From Gammaproteobacteria bacterium (lineage in GTDB: Bacteria; Pseudomonadota; Gammaproteobacteria; Pseudomonadales; Cellvibrionaceae): a DNA stretch of 34,576 nt. The position numbers and the translations under genes were made by a program. How positions within the stretch are numbered: the stretch's first letter is position 1; the number at the start of each line of letters is the position of its first letter. Below the pieces are notes generated by a model. The model had not been told where the DNA came from. It saw nothing but the letters and a program-made list of their open reading frames with translations, and ran no database searches. The DNA lies in NCBI GenBank assembly GCA_025362015.1, contig JANYIO010000235.1, forward strand, positions 1 through 34,576. Direction: 5' to 3'. Positions 17,718 to 26,114 of this stretch are shown piece after piece.

Positions 17718-18835
17718 ATAAAAAATCCATACTAATAATGATTCATTGCGCTGAAAATACTGGTTATGCTATCGCATCATTAGAATATGTATTCCTGGCT
17801 GCCGCCAAACAAGCGGGTTTTTCTGATGAGCAAATTTTTTGGTCATATCAAACAACAATAACTAAAAATGATCCGAACATCATTGAATGTGATTATCGCG
17901 ATAAAAAATCACATGACACTTTAGCAAAGCTTATTGAGAACAATAATATCGTGATCGCATTGGCATTTGACCTTGGATTTCCGTGCCCTGTAATAGCGAC
18001 ACTAAAACGTGCCGGCATAAAAAGGATTATTTCTTATTGGGGGGCAAGTATGAGTAGCATTAATTCGGGACTTAAGCTAAAAATTAAAAAAATCGAATGT
18101 CTGCTGACTACTAATAAGCCTGATATATTTATTTTTGAGTCAGAGTCCATGCGTAACACTGCCACTCACGGCAGGGGAGTTAAAGAGAGCGCAACAGATA
18201 TTATTTACCTGGGTGTTGACACCCATAAATTCTTTCCCAATTATGATCAGGAAAGTTATACCCGTAACGCATTCAATATTCCCGTTAATCGCAAAATTGT
18301 TTTTTACTCCGGTCACATGGAGGAGCGCAAGGGTGTGCGGGTGATAATGCAAGCTGCCATCCACTTGGTGGATGGGTTAAATTTTTCAGACGTTCACTTT
18401 GTTATTTGCGGCAACAAAAACAATGAGGCAGATTCTTACGAAAAACTACTGGAAAATAAACAGGCTCGCGATCATGTAACCTTCGCGGGATACCGATCAG
18501 ATATTCCTGAATTAATGCGTGGTTCGCATGTAGGCGTTATTGCCTCAACGGGATGGGATTCCTTTACCATGTCCAGTATAGAAATGATGGCATCCGGGCT
18601 CCCCTTAATCGTTTCTAATTTACAAGGCCTGTCAGAAACCCTTGAGCATGGTAAAAATGGGTTTCTCATCCCTCCGGGAGATCACCAGGACCTCGCGCAA
18701 AAAATAAGTACGCTTGTGTCTCAGTCAGAACAGGCTAACGCGTTTTCCCTGGCGTCCAGAAGCAGGGCCGAAAAACTGTTTTCTATCGATAATCAAATTG
18801 ATAAATTTTCAGTATTAATTAGCAATAATATGTGA
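17699..18835 (+). CDS. GT4 family glycosyltransferase
   Basis: A 378-residue GT-B enzyme. The donor-binding half shows YSGHMEERKGV and the GT4 signature WDSFTMSSIEMMASGLP, where the first Glu of the E-x7-E pair is Asp. The N-terminal half is less typical than in the GT4 at 15594. The start codon lies inside the end of the upstream GT2 gene (19-nt overlap). Role in the repeat-unit assembly is inferred from the operon. Confidence 0.82.
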   Translation: MDVVEVNKKSILIMIHCAENTGYAIASLEYVFLAAAKQAGFSDEQIFWSYQTTITKNDPNIIECDYRDKKSHDTLAKLIENNNIVIALAFDLGFPCPVIATLKRAGIKRIISYWGASMSSINSGLKLKIKKIECLLTTNKPDIFIFESESMRNTATHGRGVKESATDIIYLGVDTHKFFPNYDQESYTRNAFNIPVNRKIVFYSGHMEERKGVRVIMQAAIHLVDGLNFSDVHFVICGNKNNEADSYEKLLENKQARDHVTFAGYRSDIPELMRGSHVGVIASTGWDSFTMSSIEMMASGLPLIVSNLQGLSETLEHGKNGFLIPPGDHQDLAQKISTLVSQSEQANAFSLASRSRAEKLFSIDNQIDKFSVLISNNM

Positions 18836-18891
18836 GCGATTAGCATAAAGACCAGCTAGCCCATACAGATGATAAACCACAGGATTTTTAG

Positions 18892-20691
18892 ATGTATATT
18901 ATTCAAATCATTCGTAATATTTTTAAACTACTACCGAAAGAACAGAAATCGAAAATGCTGTTATTGCAGGTATTTTTCATTTTTTCTGCAGTGGTTCAGG
19001 TTGCAGGTGCAGCCAGTATTGCGCCATTTATCGGTATAATTTCAAATCCCGCAACTATCCACAACAATCAACAATTAAAATTTTTGTATGATTTTCTATC
19101 GTTAAATACGGATCAGGAATTTATTGTTGCATTTGCAATATTATCGATAAGTATGATTTTTTTATCGAATACTATTTCTGCCGTCACTTTATGGTTGTTG
19201 TTAAAGTTTTCAATCGCTGTTGGCAGTAATTTACAATACCGGCTTTATAATAATATTTTGAATAGAAATTATTTATTTCACAAAAGCACTAATTATACGC
19301 AGTTAATCGCTACTATTGCGCAAGAGGCTCCCCGCTTTGTCTATATGGTGTTGCAGCCCTATTTGCTGCTTTGCAGCAACATATTTATTGCGGTCGTAAT
19401 TCTGGGAGGGCTGGTTTTTCTGAATCCATTAATAGCCATGGCATCCGCATTCATTATTGGCGGTGCTTACGTGACTATTTATTGGGTTATAAAGAAATCA
19501 TTGCACACCCATGGAAAAATTATTACAGAAAGAAATGAGTCCATTCACTCAATTCTTTCTGAATCATTTGTCGGCATTAAAGATATAAAACTCAATACGC
19601 TCGAAAGCAAATATAGCAATCTTTACAAAAAGACAAATTTCTCTGGCCTTAATTCTTCGGCCTATATTGTGTTAGCAGGAGATCTTCCCAAATTTGCTAT
19701 TGAAACAATATCCTTTGGCGCCATCCTTATTTTCGCTATTATTCTATTGTTAACAAAAGGCAATGATGGCAGCGTTGTGGCCATTCTCAGTATCTATGCT
19801 ATCGCTGGATATAAACTACTTCCAACCATGCAACAGATTTATAAATCTGCCGCTAGTATAAGTGCAAATGGCGGTGTTGCAACGGAGCTCAAAGCCCAAT
19901 TAGACGAGCATACAGAGCCTTCGCTTCCTTATTCCTATCAGCCACTTTCTTCTGTCGGCCAAATCAGGCTCAGCAACATCATGTACAAATACCCTAGCGC
20001 AAAAATTCCCGTATTGAATGCGATCAGTGTGGAATTTAATAAGGGTCAATTGAATACAATTGCAGGACCTTCCGGCTCTGGAAAGTCTACCTTGGCGGAT
20101 ATTATGCTTGGCCTCTTGCAGCCAATTTCTGGTCACATTGCTGTAGATGGTAAGTTGTTATCCGGCGAGGCGCTAAGCAATTACCAACATAGCATTGGTT
20201 ATGTGCCGCAACATATATTTATTTTAGATGACACTGTTATCGCCAATGTGGCATTTGGTATGGAAGTTCATGAAATCGATATTGAGAAAGCTAAAAGTGC
20301 GTTGCAACAAGCCAATGCAATGGAGTTTGTTGAAAAACTTCCGCTCGGTATTAATTCAATTTTAGGGCAAGACGGAAAATTACTGAGTGGGGGTCAGCGG
20401 CAGCGTATAGGAATTGCCCGCGCACTCTATAGAGATAATAAAATTCTTATTTTGGATGAGCCTACCAGCGCGTTGGATATTGAGTCTGAATTTGAACTTA
20501 TGACTTTATTAGGAAAATTAAAAAAAGAAGTATTAATTGTTGTTATTTCACATCGTCCGGCAGCCATTAAACTTTCGGATAAAATTTGCATAATAGAACA
20601 AGGAAGTTTAATTGCTGAAGGATCCTATGCGGAATTAATTCAATCCAATAAGCATTTCCAAGAGCTCATGGAAAAAGGGCTTATGGGTTAA
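18892..20691 (+). CDS. ABC exporter, possible lipid-linked glycan flippase
   Basis: A 599-residue half-transporter with an N-terminal six-helix membrane domain (about 20-330) and a C-terminal ATPase. Walker A GPSGSGKST is near 392-400, signature LSGGQRQR near 498, Walker B ILILDEPTSALD near 520 and the H-loop His in VVISHRPAAI. All ATPase residues look intact. Placed between glycosyltransferases and an acyltransferase, with no Wzx flippase visible in the window, it could flip a lipid-linked oligosaccharide as PglK does. Export of another lipid or peptide is the alternative. AGGA about 8 nt upstream supports the start. Confidence 0.88.
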   Translation: MYIIQIIRNIFKLLPKEQKSKMLLLQVFFIFSAVVQVAGAASIAPFIGIISNPATIHNNQQLKFLYDFLSLNTDQEFIVAFAILSISMIFLSNTISAVTLWLLLKFSIAVGSNLQYRLYNNILNRNYLFHKSTNYTQLIATIAQEAPRFVYMVLQPYLLLCSNIFIAVVILGGLVFLNPLIAMASAFIIGGAYVTIYWVIKKSLHTHGKIITERNESIHSILSESFVGIKDIKLNTLESKYSNLYKKTNFSGLNSSAYIVLAGDLPKFAIETISFGAILIFAIILLLTKGNDGSVVAILSIYAIAGYKLLPTMQQIYKSAASISANGGVATELKAQLDEHTEPSLPYSYQPLSSVGQIRLSNIMYKYPSAKIPVLNAISVEFNKGQLNTIAGPSGSGKSTLADIMLGLLQPISGHIAVDGKLLSGEALSNYQHSIGYVPQHIFILDDTVIANVAFGMEVHEIDIEKAKSALQQANAMEFVEKLPLGINSILGQDGKLLSGGQRQRIGIARALYRDNKILILDEPTSALDIESEFELMTLLGKLKKEVLIVVISHRPAAIKLSDKICIIEQGSLIAEGSYAELIQSNKHFQELMEKGLMG

Positions 20692-20748
20692 TGTGGGGAA
20701 TTTGTATCGACACTTATCATTACTTGATTTTATCCCGGTCGTTTGGTT

Positions 20749-21765
20749 ATGTCTGTAAATACTAACGTCAATATTAATGAGTCAGCTTCAGCTGTCGATA
20801 GATTATATTTTCTTGATAATCTTAGGTTCGTTGGCATAGCTTTTGTTGTTACTATTCATTTATGTTCATATTTACACAATGATTTTCAATACGTTAAATA
20901 TTTATCTTTTTACGCGGTTCCTATTTTTTTTATTTGTGATGGATATTTATTTTCCAAAAGCAAAGCCAGCAACAAGCCATTTTCCTACTCAACCTATTTT
21001 TCTAAAAATATTTTCAGACTTTTTATTCCCTGGTTGTTTTTTTCAATTGTTTACTTGGCGGCCAGATTTCTAGCGGAACGTTTTCATCTTGTTAGTGGGC
21101 AGGTTGTTTTAGGAAAACCAGTTTTTCAAATTCTAATAGATGCTTACGCTTCAGTTCATTCGGGGCAAATGTACTTCCTTTTATCCCTGTTCATGATAAG
21201 AGCTATATCCCCGCTTGTGTTGGGTAAGTGTTCGCTATTGAGCGCTAGCATTGCATTTATAGGTGCATTACTGATTTATAATTTCTTCTCGCTGGAACTG
21301 CATCATATTTTGTACGTGGAGGGTGGCAATGAGCCACTTATCCATGCGATCTGGGGTACGCAATTTTATTTTCTTGGCGCTTTAGCCTTTACGATTTCAC
21401 GAATTATTTCGCCCGCGTTGCTTTCGGGAATATTTTTTATTGCTACGCTAGCTGTATTGAAAATATTTTACATTCCTGCTTTATTTTTAATGACATCTTT
21501 AGTGTTAATATTTTTTATATTCTATTGCCTGTTTAATATTGAGATTGCTGTTGTTTCCTATTTGGGGAAAAGAACAATGGGTATTTATTTAATTCACATG
21601 CCAATAGTTGTCAATATAATTGTTGTGCTGTTTTCCAGATTAAACATACCTTCGCTGTTATTGGTATTATGCGGTGTTATTGCTTGCATCATTATCAGCA
21701 ATCAAATATCGTGGTTCTTGCTAAAATATCGTGCCGGGAAAATAATTTTAGGCGAGGGCTACTAG
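20749..21765 (+). CDS. Acyltransferase 3 family membrane protein
   Basis: An integral membrane O-acyltransferase of 338 residues with about ten hydrophobic segments. The N-terminal LDNLRFVGIAFVVTIHL holds the family's conserved R and catalytic-type H. PIFFICDGYLFSKS matches the family PxFFxxSGyl motif with Asp in place of Ser. Such proteins attach acetyl or succinyl groups to exopolysaccharide sugars on the periplasmic side. The ATG at 20749 is chosen over an in-frame TTG at 20743. It ends the plus operon and converges with the GT2 gene at 21843. Confidence 0.85.
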   Translation: MSVNTNVNINESASAVDRLYFLDNLRFVGIAFVVTIHLCSYLHNDFQYVKYLSFYAVPIFFICDGYLFSKSKASNKPFSYSTYFSKNIFRLFIPWLFFSIVYLAARFLAERFHLVSGQVVLGKPVFQILIDAYASVHSGQMYFLLSLFMIRAISPLVLGKCSLLSASIAFIGALLIYNFFSLELHHILYVEGGNEPLIHAIWGTQFYFLGALAFTISRIISPALLSGIFFIATLAVLKIFYIPALFLMTSLVLIFFIFYCLFNIEIAVVSYLGKRTMGIYLIHMPIVVNIIVVLFSRLNIPSLLLVLCGVIACIIISNQISWFLLKYRAGKIILGEGY

Positions 21766-21842
21766 CGGCTAATTTTTTGTCTTATGTATACTTTTTATGG
21801 GGCTGTTGGTTTACAAGCTTCTAATTGGCAGCTGCCCATAAC

Positions 21843-22763
21843 TTATACTTTGTTTCTAATTAGAATAGACGCGAATCTCCCGCCAAAATAAAGAAACTGC
21901 AGAAAGTATATTTGTGGAAGCATCATTAGCGATTTCACCTGAAACTTTAAATGTGCTGTAACTATTATCAATAGGATTGAACACGTTAATGGCAAATAAA
22001 ACAAGCAGCTGCCCAACAAAAAAATGATGAGTGAAACAACTAAAAGAAAATTTATCAAATATGAACACAATGCTACTTTTGATTTAAAAAATGTAGACAA
22101 TGATTTTAAGTCGCCAACTCCATGCCACTGTTCCCTTTTAAAAAAAGCTTTGATCGTTTTAGGGTATCCGTCATGATAAATTTTAAATTCTTTATTTATA
22201 ATTAATTGAGCTCCGTTTTTCAGGGCTCTTGAACAAATATCTACATCCTCTCCCGTTATTAAACCCTCATCAAATCCGTTAATCTTAATAAGAAGATCTT
22301 TCGATGTAATTAAATTACCAGAATTGATATATTTTTCAGTTTTATGGCGATAGTTTTCGTTGTTAAACCAAATCTTTTCAATCCATGAGGGAGATTGTGA
22401 AGGGTAACATTTACACCCTGTAATCTGCTGCGGGCTTTCTGTAATAGACAACTCTAAGGCTTTAATTGTTTTGGTCCACTCTGGCGTGATGATCATATCT
22501 GCATCCATAAATGCTACTAATGCATTGGTGGCTTGGTTCCAGCCAATATTTCTGGCGCGAGAGATGGTGACTTTTTTATCCAATGTGATTAGTTTTATTT
22601 GCGAATAGTTGCGCAATATTGTTGAAGTTGCATCGGTAGAAGCATTGTCTACAACAATAATTTCAAGCTCGATTACCCTCTCAAGAAGGCTAATGCAGGT
22701 ATCAATGGTATTTTTAATATATTTTTCTTCATTGAACGCAGGTATAACGATTGAGAGCGGCAT
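21843..22763 (-). CDS. GT2 family glycosyltransferase with C-terminal membrane segments
   Basis: GT-A enzyme starting MPLSIVIPAFNEEKYI, with IIVVDNASTDAT in the nucleotide loop, metal-binding MDADM and NGFDEGLITGEDVD for the acceptor and catalytic region. Two C-terminal hydrophobic segments anchor it in the membrane. I start it at ATG 22763 (306 aa). The longer frame from 22850 adds 29 poorly ordered residues encoded by a short tandem repeat. It lies downstream of a secreted jelly-roll gene and a hairpin, so it may have its own transcript. The sugar is unknown. Confidence 0.82.
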   Translation of the reverse strand: MPLSIVIPAFNEEKYIKNTIDTCISLLERVIELEIIVVDNASTDATSTILRNYSQIKLITLDKKVTISRARNIGWNQATNALVAFMDADMIITPEWTKTIKALELSITESPQQITGCKCYPSQSPSWIEKIWFNNENYRHKTEKYINSGNLITSKDLLIKINGFDEGLITGEDVDICSRALKNGAQLIINKEFKIYHDGYPKTIKAFFKREQWHGVGDLKSLSTFFKSKVALCSYLINFLLVVSLIIFLLGSCLFYLPLTCSILLIIVTAHLKFQVKSLMMLPQIYFLQFLYFGGRFASILIRNKV

Positions 22764-22790
22764 ATTTATCTCGTCATTTAAATCTATGTT

Positions 22791-22819
22791 TGAGTTTACT
22801 ATTATTGAGTTTACTATTA
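22791..22819 (-). repeat. Short tandem repeat before the GT2 start
   Basis: TGAGTTTACTATTA occurs at 22791-22804 and again at 22806-22819 (period 15). It falls between the two possible start codons of the GT2 gene, so translated copies would read as a repeated VNS segment. Confidence 0.75.
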
Positions 22820-22931
22820 GTTTGTTGTTGCAGGTAATGGCGGACGTCATGCAGAATTAATCCGATGGCCAGCCGGCACGGCTCCCATCATACCGACTTT
22901 ATATGATATGCAACATGCTCTAAAAAGCAAT

Positions 22932-22976
22932 TGCCCCTAATAACTTCATCGCTATGCAATAGAATTATTAGGGGCA
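22932..22976 (-). terminator. Inverted repeat downstream of the jelly-roll gene
   Basis: TGCCCCTAATAA (22932-22943) and TTATTAGGGGCA (22965-22976) are perfect 12-bp arms around a 21-nt spacer. On the minus strand the stem is followed after 5 nt by TTTTT. It lies about 90 nt past the stop of the gene ending at 23067, so it probably ends or attenuates that transcript. Confidence 0.55.
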
Positions 22977-23066
22977 GGCGTAAGTTATTTAAATGCAGTT
23001 CCAGTTTATCTTTTTCTGCAACATGCTATATGATTTATGAAAATGCTTGTGCTGTTTGTATCTCTA

Positions 23067-23969
23067 TTATTTCAATATCATTGTCGGTTGAATTGGTGGG
23101 GTAGGCCTTCTATCGAAAAATCCACCTGTAGTGACTTTAATATCGTCATACCAAACTTCAAAGGGAGATGATCCACCTTGAGACCAATCAAAGAATGAAA
23201 TTTTTTGAATTGGCTTATTTGAATAATGACGATTTAATAAGTTTTTTGCATCGACATAAATCTTATCGTCAATTTCTACGTAATATGCACCATCAGCAAC
23301 TTCAGTCGCCTGAGTCGTGCCAGAGTTAAACTTTACACGAATCTTAAAATGATGCCAGAGTTGGCCCCAACTCGCGGATGACCATAATTTTTTTTGCGGT
23401 AAACTGACAATGGCTGCCCCTAAAGATCTTCCCACCCAGCTAGGGTTTTCTCCCGTAAAGTTAATGACATTTTGTGTGTCATTTGTAACTGATGCACCAT
23501 CCCCATAGCTAACACAGTACATGGCGCCATAATCAACGCCGGTGTAATCCAGGCCAAAAGTGGTATTGGCGTAGTTAGTCGCTGTGCTTTGCCCGAAAAT
23601 TTTAAGAAACTTTACGCCGTATTTTACATTTGGCATTTTTGCCCAAAACTCGATATAAACATCGCTCAAATTAAGCGAGGCGAAATCAAAACCGCCCCAG
23701 ACATAAACGCCGCCTGCTCCAGGCTTGGGGTATGTACCTCTTAAGCTGCCCTGGCTAGCATTTAAATTTAAATTTGTATCGGTAGAGATGCTTATTTGGC
23801 CACCGCCCTGAGAGCCGAATCCCCAGCCATTTGTTGCGGGGATTACGCTCGATTCAAAGTCTTGCTGACCAATCACTACCACTTCAGCATTTAGACTAGA
23901 AGCTGCCAATAAGAGAAATCCACCAAGCAATAAGGAATATAAGCGATAGCTTAAGTTGAACAATTTCAT
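23067..23969 (-). CDS. Secreted concanavalin A-like jelly-roll protein
   Basis: A 300-residue protein with a clear signal peptide (about 1-28, ending SSLNA). The rest is beta-rich: an FESSVIP start, GSLRGTY, VYIEFWAKMP, and near the C-terminus FEVWYDDIKVTT, a pattern typical of concanavalin A-like lectin/glucanase folds including polysaccharide lyases. I cannot name the catalytic residues or substrate. Within an exopolysaccharide locus it could bind, trim or release the polymer. There is no PEP-CTERM tail or lipobox. GAGGTG 4 nt before the ATG is a strong ribosome site. A perfect 22-bp palindrome sits just upstream, so this gene is probably tightly regulated. Confidence 0.75.
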   Translation of the reverse strand: MKLFNLSYRLYSLLLGGFLLLAASSLNAEVVVIGQQDFESSVIPATNGWGFGSQGGGQISISTDTNLNLNASQGSLRGTYPKPGAGGVYVWGGFDFASLNLSDVYIEFWAKMPNVKYGVKFLKIFGQSTATNYANTTFGLDYTGVDYGAMYCVSYGDGASVTNDTQNVINFTGENPSWVGRSLGAAIVSLPQKKLWSSASWGQLWHHFKIRVKFNSGTTQATEVADGAYYVEIDDKIYVDAKNLLNRHYSNKPIQKISFFDWSQGGSSPFEVWYDDIKVTTGGFFDRRPTPPIQPTMILK

Positions 23970-23986
23970 GTTTCACCTCGTATTAC

Positions 23987-24008
23987 CTAAATGTAAGATT
24001 ACATTTAG
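23987..24008 (-). promoter_or_regulatory. Perfect palindromic operator before the jelly-roll gene
   Basis: CTAAATGTAA and TTACATTTAG form perfect 10-bp arms around a GA spacer. It lies 18 nt upstream of the start codon and about 8 nt beyond the ribosome site. A possible promoter on the minus strand (TTGGAC at 24041-24046, TATATT at 24016-24021, 19-nt spacer) would place it at the transcription start, where a repressor could block initiation. As RNA it would also fold into a hairpin. Confidence 0.6.
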
Positions 24009-24158
24009 TCCATTCAATATAGACAAACTATAGGCTGCACGTCCAATCAAATTTTCTAACTGTGAATAGAGTCACTAACTTTTTTCAATTAAGCTTAGTT
24101 AGCATTTTTAATCTTATACAAATATATTAATCACAATATTATTGCTATAAGGGTTTGC

Positions 24159-24176
24159 AACAAGCTGCAGCTTGTT
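24159..24176. promoter_or_regulatory. Perfect 18-bp palindrome between two minus-strand genes
   Basis: AACAAGCTG joins CAGCTTGTT with no spacer. It is 48 nt past the ligase stop and 190 nt upstream of the jelly-roll start. No U run follows on either strand, so a protein-binding site is more likely than a terminator. Confidence 0.45.
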
Positions 24177-24223
24177 CATATAAATTAACCTTTTGATAGT
24201 CAATAACTATATGGATTTTGGTA

Positions 24224-25501
24224 TTACTCCTTGTTCACAAGAAGCTCATTTTTGTTTTTCGAAATATTTAGGAGTGCAGTGATAAAAGCTAGGTGAATCC
24301 ACAGAAAGGGGTAGTAGCCAACAGTTACAAACTGGCCCGCGATAAAAAATCCGAAAACTCCGCAACCTAATCCTGCGGCCATAGCTTTAACATAGATATC
24401 GTTTTTATTGTTTGCAATTATTCCTAATGGAGTAATTAGGCAATGTAAATTTATCATGGCAAAAACAAACAATGCGATAAAGCCAGCATCTGTTCCAACT
24501 TGAATAAATATATTGTGCGGTAGCTCGGCATGATCATATAACATGTCACCGGAAAAATTATCTTCATAGTAGGGAATAAAATTAAAAAGCCCGACTCCGG
24601 TCCATGGGTACTCCTTCATCATTTCCCACCCGTGTCCCCAATATAAAATTCTTTGCTGTGATGTTTTGTCGTCGCCGGTTTTTGAGAAGCGTTCCTTTTG
24701 TTCCGCTGGTAATAGATAGAACAAGCTCATACTTAAAATGACAACACCTATTAATAATTTTGGTCTAACGAGGCTTTTTCTAAATATTATTAATAGTTCC
24801 AAAACGAGAGCAATTTGCGCGCCGCGACTGCTTGCGCCTAAAATAGTTAATATTGGGCACACCCAAAACATTATCAATACCCACTTTTCCCACATTTTAA
24901 TTTTATCTTTTAATAGTTGATAAAAATAAAATGCCAAGGGAAAAAGCATTAACATTAAAATAGCTAATTCGCCAGAGTTTTGAAAGTAACCTTTGGGGCC
25001 CATCAATCCCCAGCTGGTAAATGAAAAACCTCTGAATGCCCAACTTTTCGATGTGCCAATAGCAATTTTTGCTGCTGCGAAAAGATATATCATTAAAAAT
25101 ATATACAATCGTTCTTTAGTGTTAACTATATTTATTATTAAAAAATAAATGATGACTAACGCTAAAATATCAATAAAGTGTTTTCGGGAGATTTCCGGAT
25201 ACAGGGCCGTTTTTATTGAAATACATATTGTTATTAGAAAGATAATCATCCATTTATTAGCAGGGCTGGATGTCCATTTTACGGTGGAATCCATTATCGC
25301 TCCTGCAAGTGAGCCCATCAGAAATAATTGCGCCCAGGGGAGAAAATCAAGTGCAGGAAATAATGATTGCGGCCGCACAAATTCGAAAATCAAATAACAG
25401 CAAATCATCCAAAAAGAAAAGTGCTGGCCTTTCAAATGGCTCCACATGGGGCCAAATTTAAAAGCGTAAAAGTCCTCAATAGTGTAGGCCTTTGTTATCA
25501 T
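24224..25501 (-). CDS. O-antigen ligase/polymerase family protein, exosortase-associated type
   Basis: A 425-residue inner-membrane protein with ten or more hydrophobic segments. The periplasmic loop before the last helices holds AELPHNIFIQVGTDAGFIALF, the Wzy_C-type HN motif. The N-terminal FVRPQSLFP resembles the exosortase A-associated O-glycosylation ligase family. Such proteins polymerise or ligate lipid-linked glycans to a protein or lipid in the periplasm. The start overlaps the stop of the phosphatase gene by 4 nt, so both are co-translated. Whether it is a polymerase or a protein ligase cannot be told from sequence alone. Confidence 0.83.
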   Translation of the reverse strand: MITKAYTIEDFYAFKFGPMWSHLKGQHFSFWMICCYLIFEFVRPQSLFPALDFLPWAQLFLMGSLAGAIMDSTVKWTSSPANKWMIIFLITICISIKTALYPEISRKHFIDILALVIIYFLIINIVNTKERLYIFLMIYLFAAAKIAIGTSKSWAFRGFSFTSWGLMGPKGYFQNSGELAILMLMLFPLAFYFYQLLKDKIKMWEKWVLIMFWVCPILTILGASSRGAQIALVLELLIIFRKSLVRPKLLIGVVILSMSLFYLLPAEQKERFSKTGDDKTSQQRILYWGHGWEMMKEYPWTGVGLFNFIPYYEDNFSGDMLYDHAELPHNIFIQVGTDAGFIALFVFAMINLHCLITPLGIIANNKNDIYVKAMAAGLGCGVFGFFIAGQFVTVGYYPFLWIHLAFITALLNISKNKNELLVNKE

Positions 25502-26061
25502 CGAGGAGTGGTGACCTTGGTTGCCAATATTTTTGCCGCTTGCTGAACTAAAGATTCGCAGTGATTAAAAAATGAAATGTTTGCGCCAAATGGATCGTGT
25601 AAATAGGCGGCGGGTTTTGGTAGCCATAAGCCTGCCAAAGTAATTTGTGCTTCATTATCGCCATAGAGAGCTTTTAATGCAGTTGCATGCTTTGGTTCCA
25701 TGCCAATCAATAGGTCGCCTGGCTGCGGTGTATATTCTTTGATGTGACGCGTTATATGATTACTCAGAATCAATTTATTTTGCAGGCAAAATGCTATTGC
25801 TCGAGGGTCGGCACTATCGCCGCCTCTGGTGTCTAAGCCATAGGATTCAGCTGCAGCACCCTGGTTTTTGGCGACGGCTTCACCTAGCGGGCTGCGACAA
25901 ATATTTCCGTGACATATAAATATTAATCGATTTACTTTTTTAAAATCAATTTGGTTATATTGTTTATAGAAGCCCATATGGCGAGCAACCTCAGTAAGAA
26001 ACAACTGAAGTAATCCTTTCTTTGAGCCAAATTGATTTTCAATATATTGTTTTAGAACCAT
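25498..26061 (-). CDS. Low-molecular-weight protein tyrosine phosphatase
   Basis: The P-loop C-x5-R is intact (C50 to R56 in FICHGNICRSPLG), and the general-acid Asp is in LHDPFG near residue 152. Enzymes of this Wzb/Etp type dephosphorylate tyrosine kinases that control exopolysaccharide export. This 187-residue protein has about 43 extra residues before the catalytic fold. No Wzc-type tyrosine kinase is visible in the window, so its partner lies elsewhere or is of another kind. It sits between a GT4 gene and the ligase gene in one minus-strand group. Confidence 0.9.
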   Translation of the reverse strand: MVLKQYIENQFGSKKGLLQLFLTEVARHMGFYKQYNQIDFKKVNRLIFICHGNICRSPLGEAVAKNQGAAAESYGLDTRGGDSADPRAIAFCLQNKLILSNHITRHIKEYTPQPGDLLIGMEPKHATALKALYGDNEAQITLAGLWLPKPAAYLHDPFGANISFFNHCESLVQQAAKILATKVTTPR

Positions 26062-26114
26062 TCTGTTATCGCACCTGGATATTGAAAGTAATAATTACTT
26101 TTGGGCGTAAAATT

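Noticed and set aside
23067-23969. The jelly-roll protein as a PEP-CTERM substrate of the exosortase
   Set aside because: The C-terminus has no PEP-type motif, no membrane segment and no basic end.
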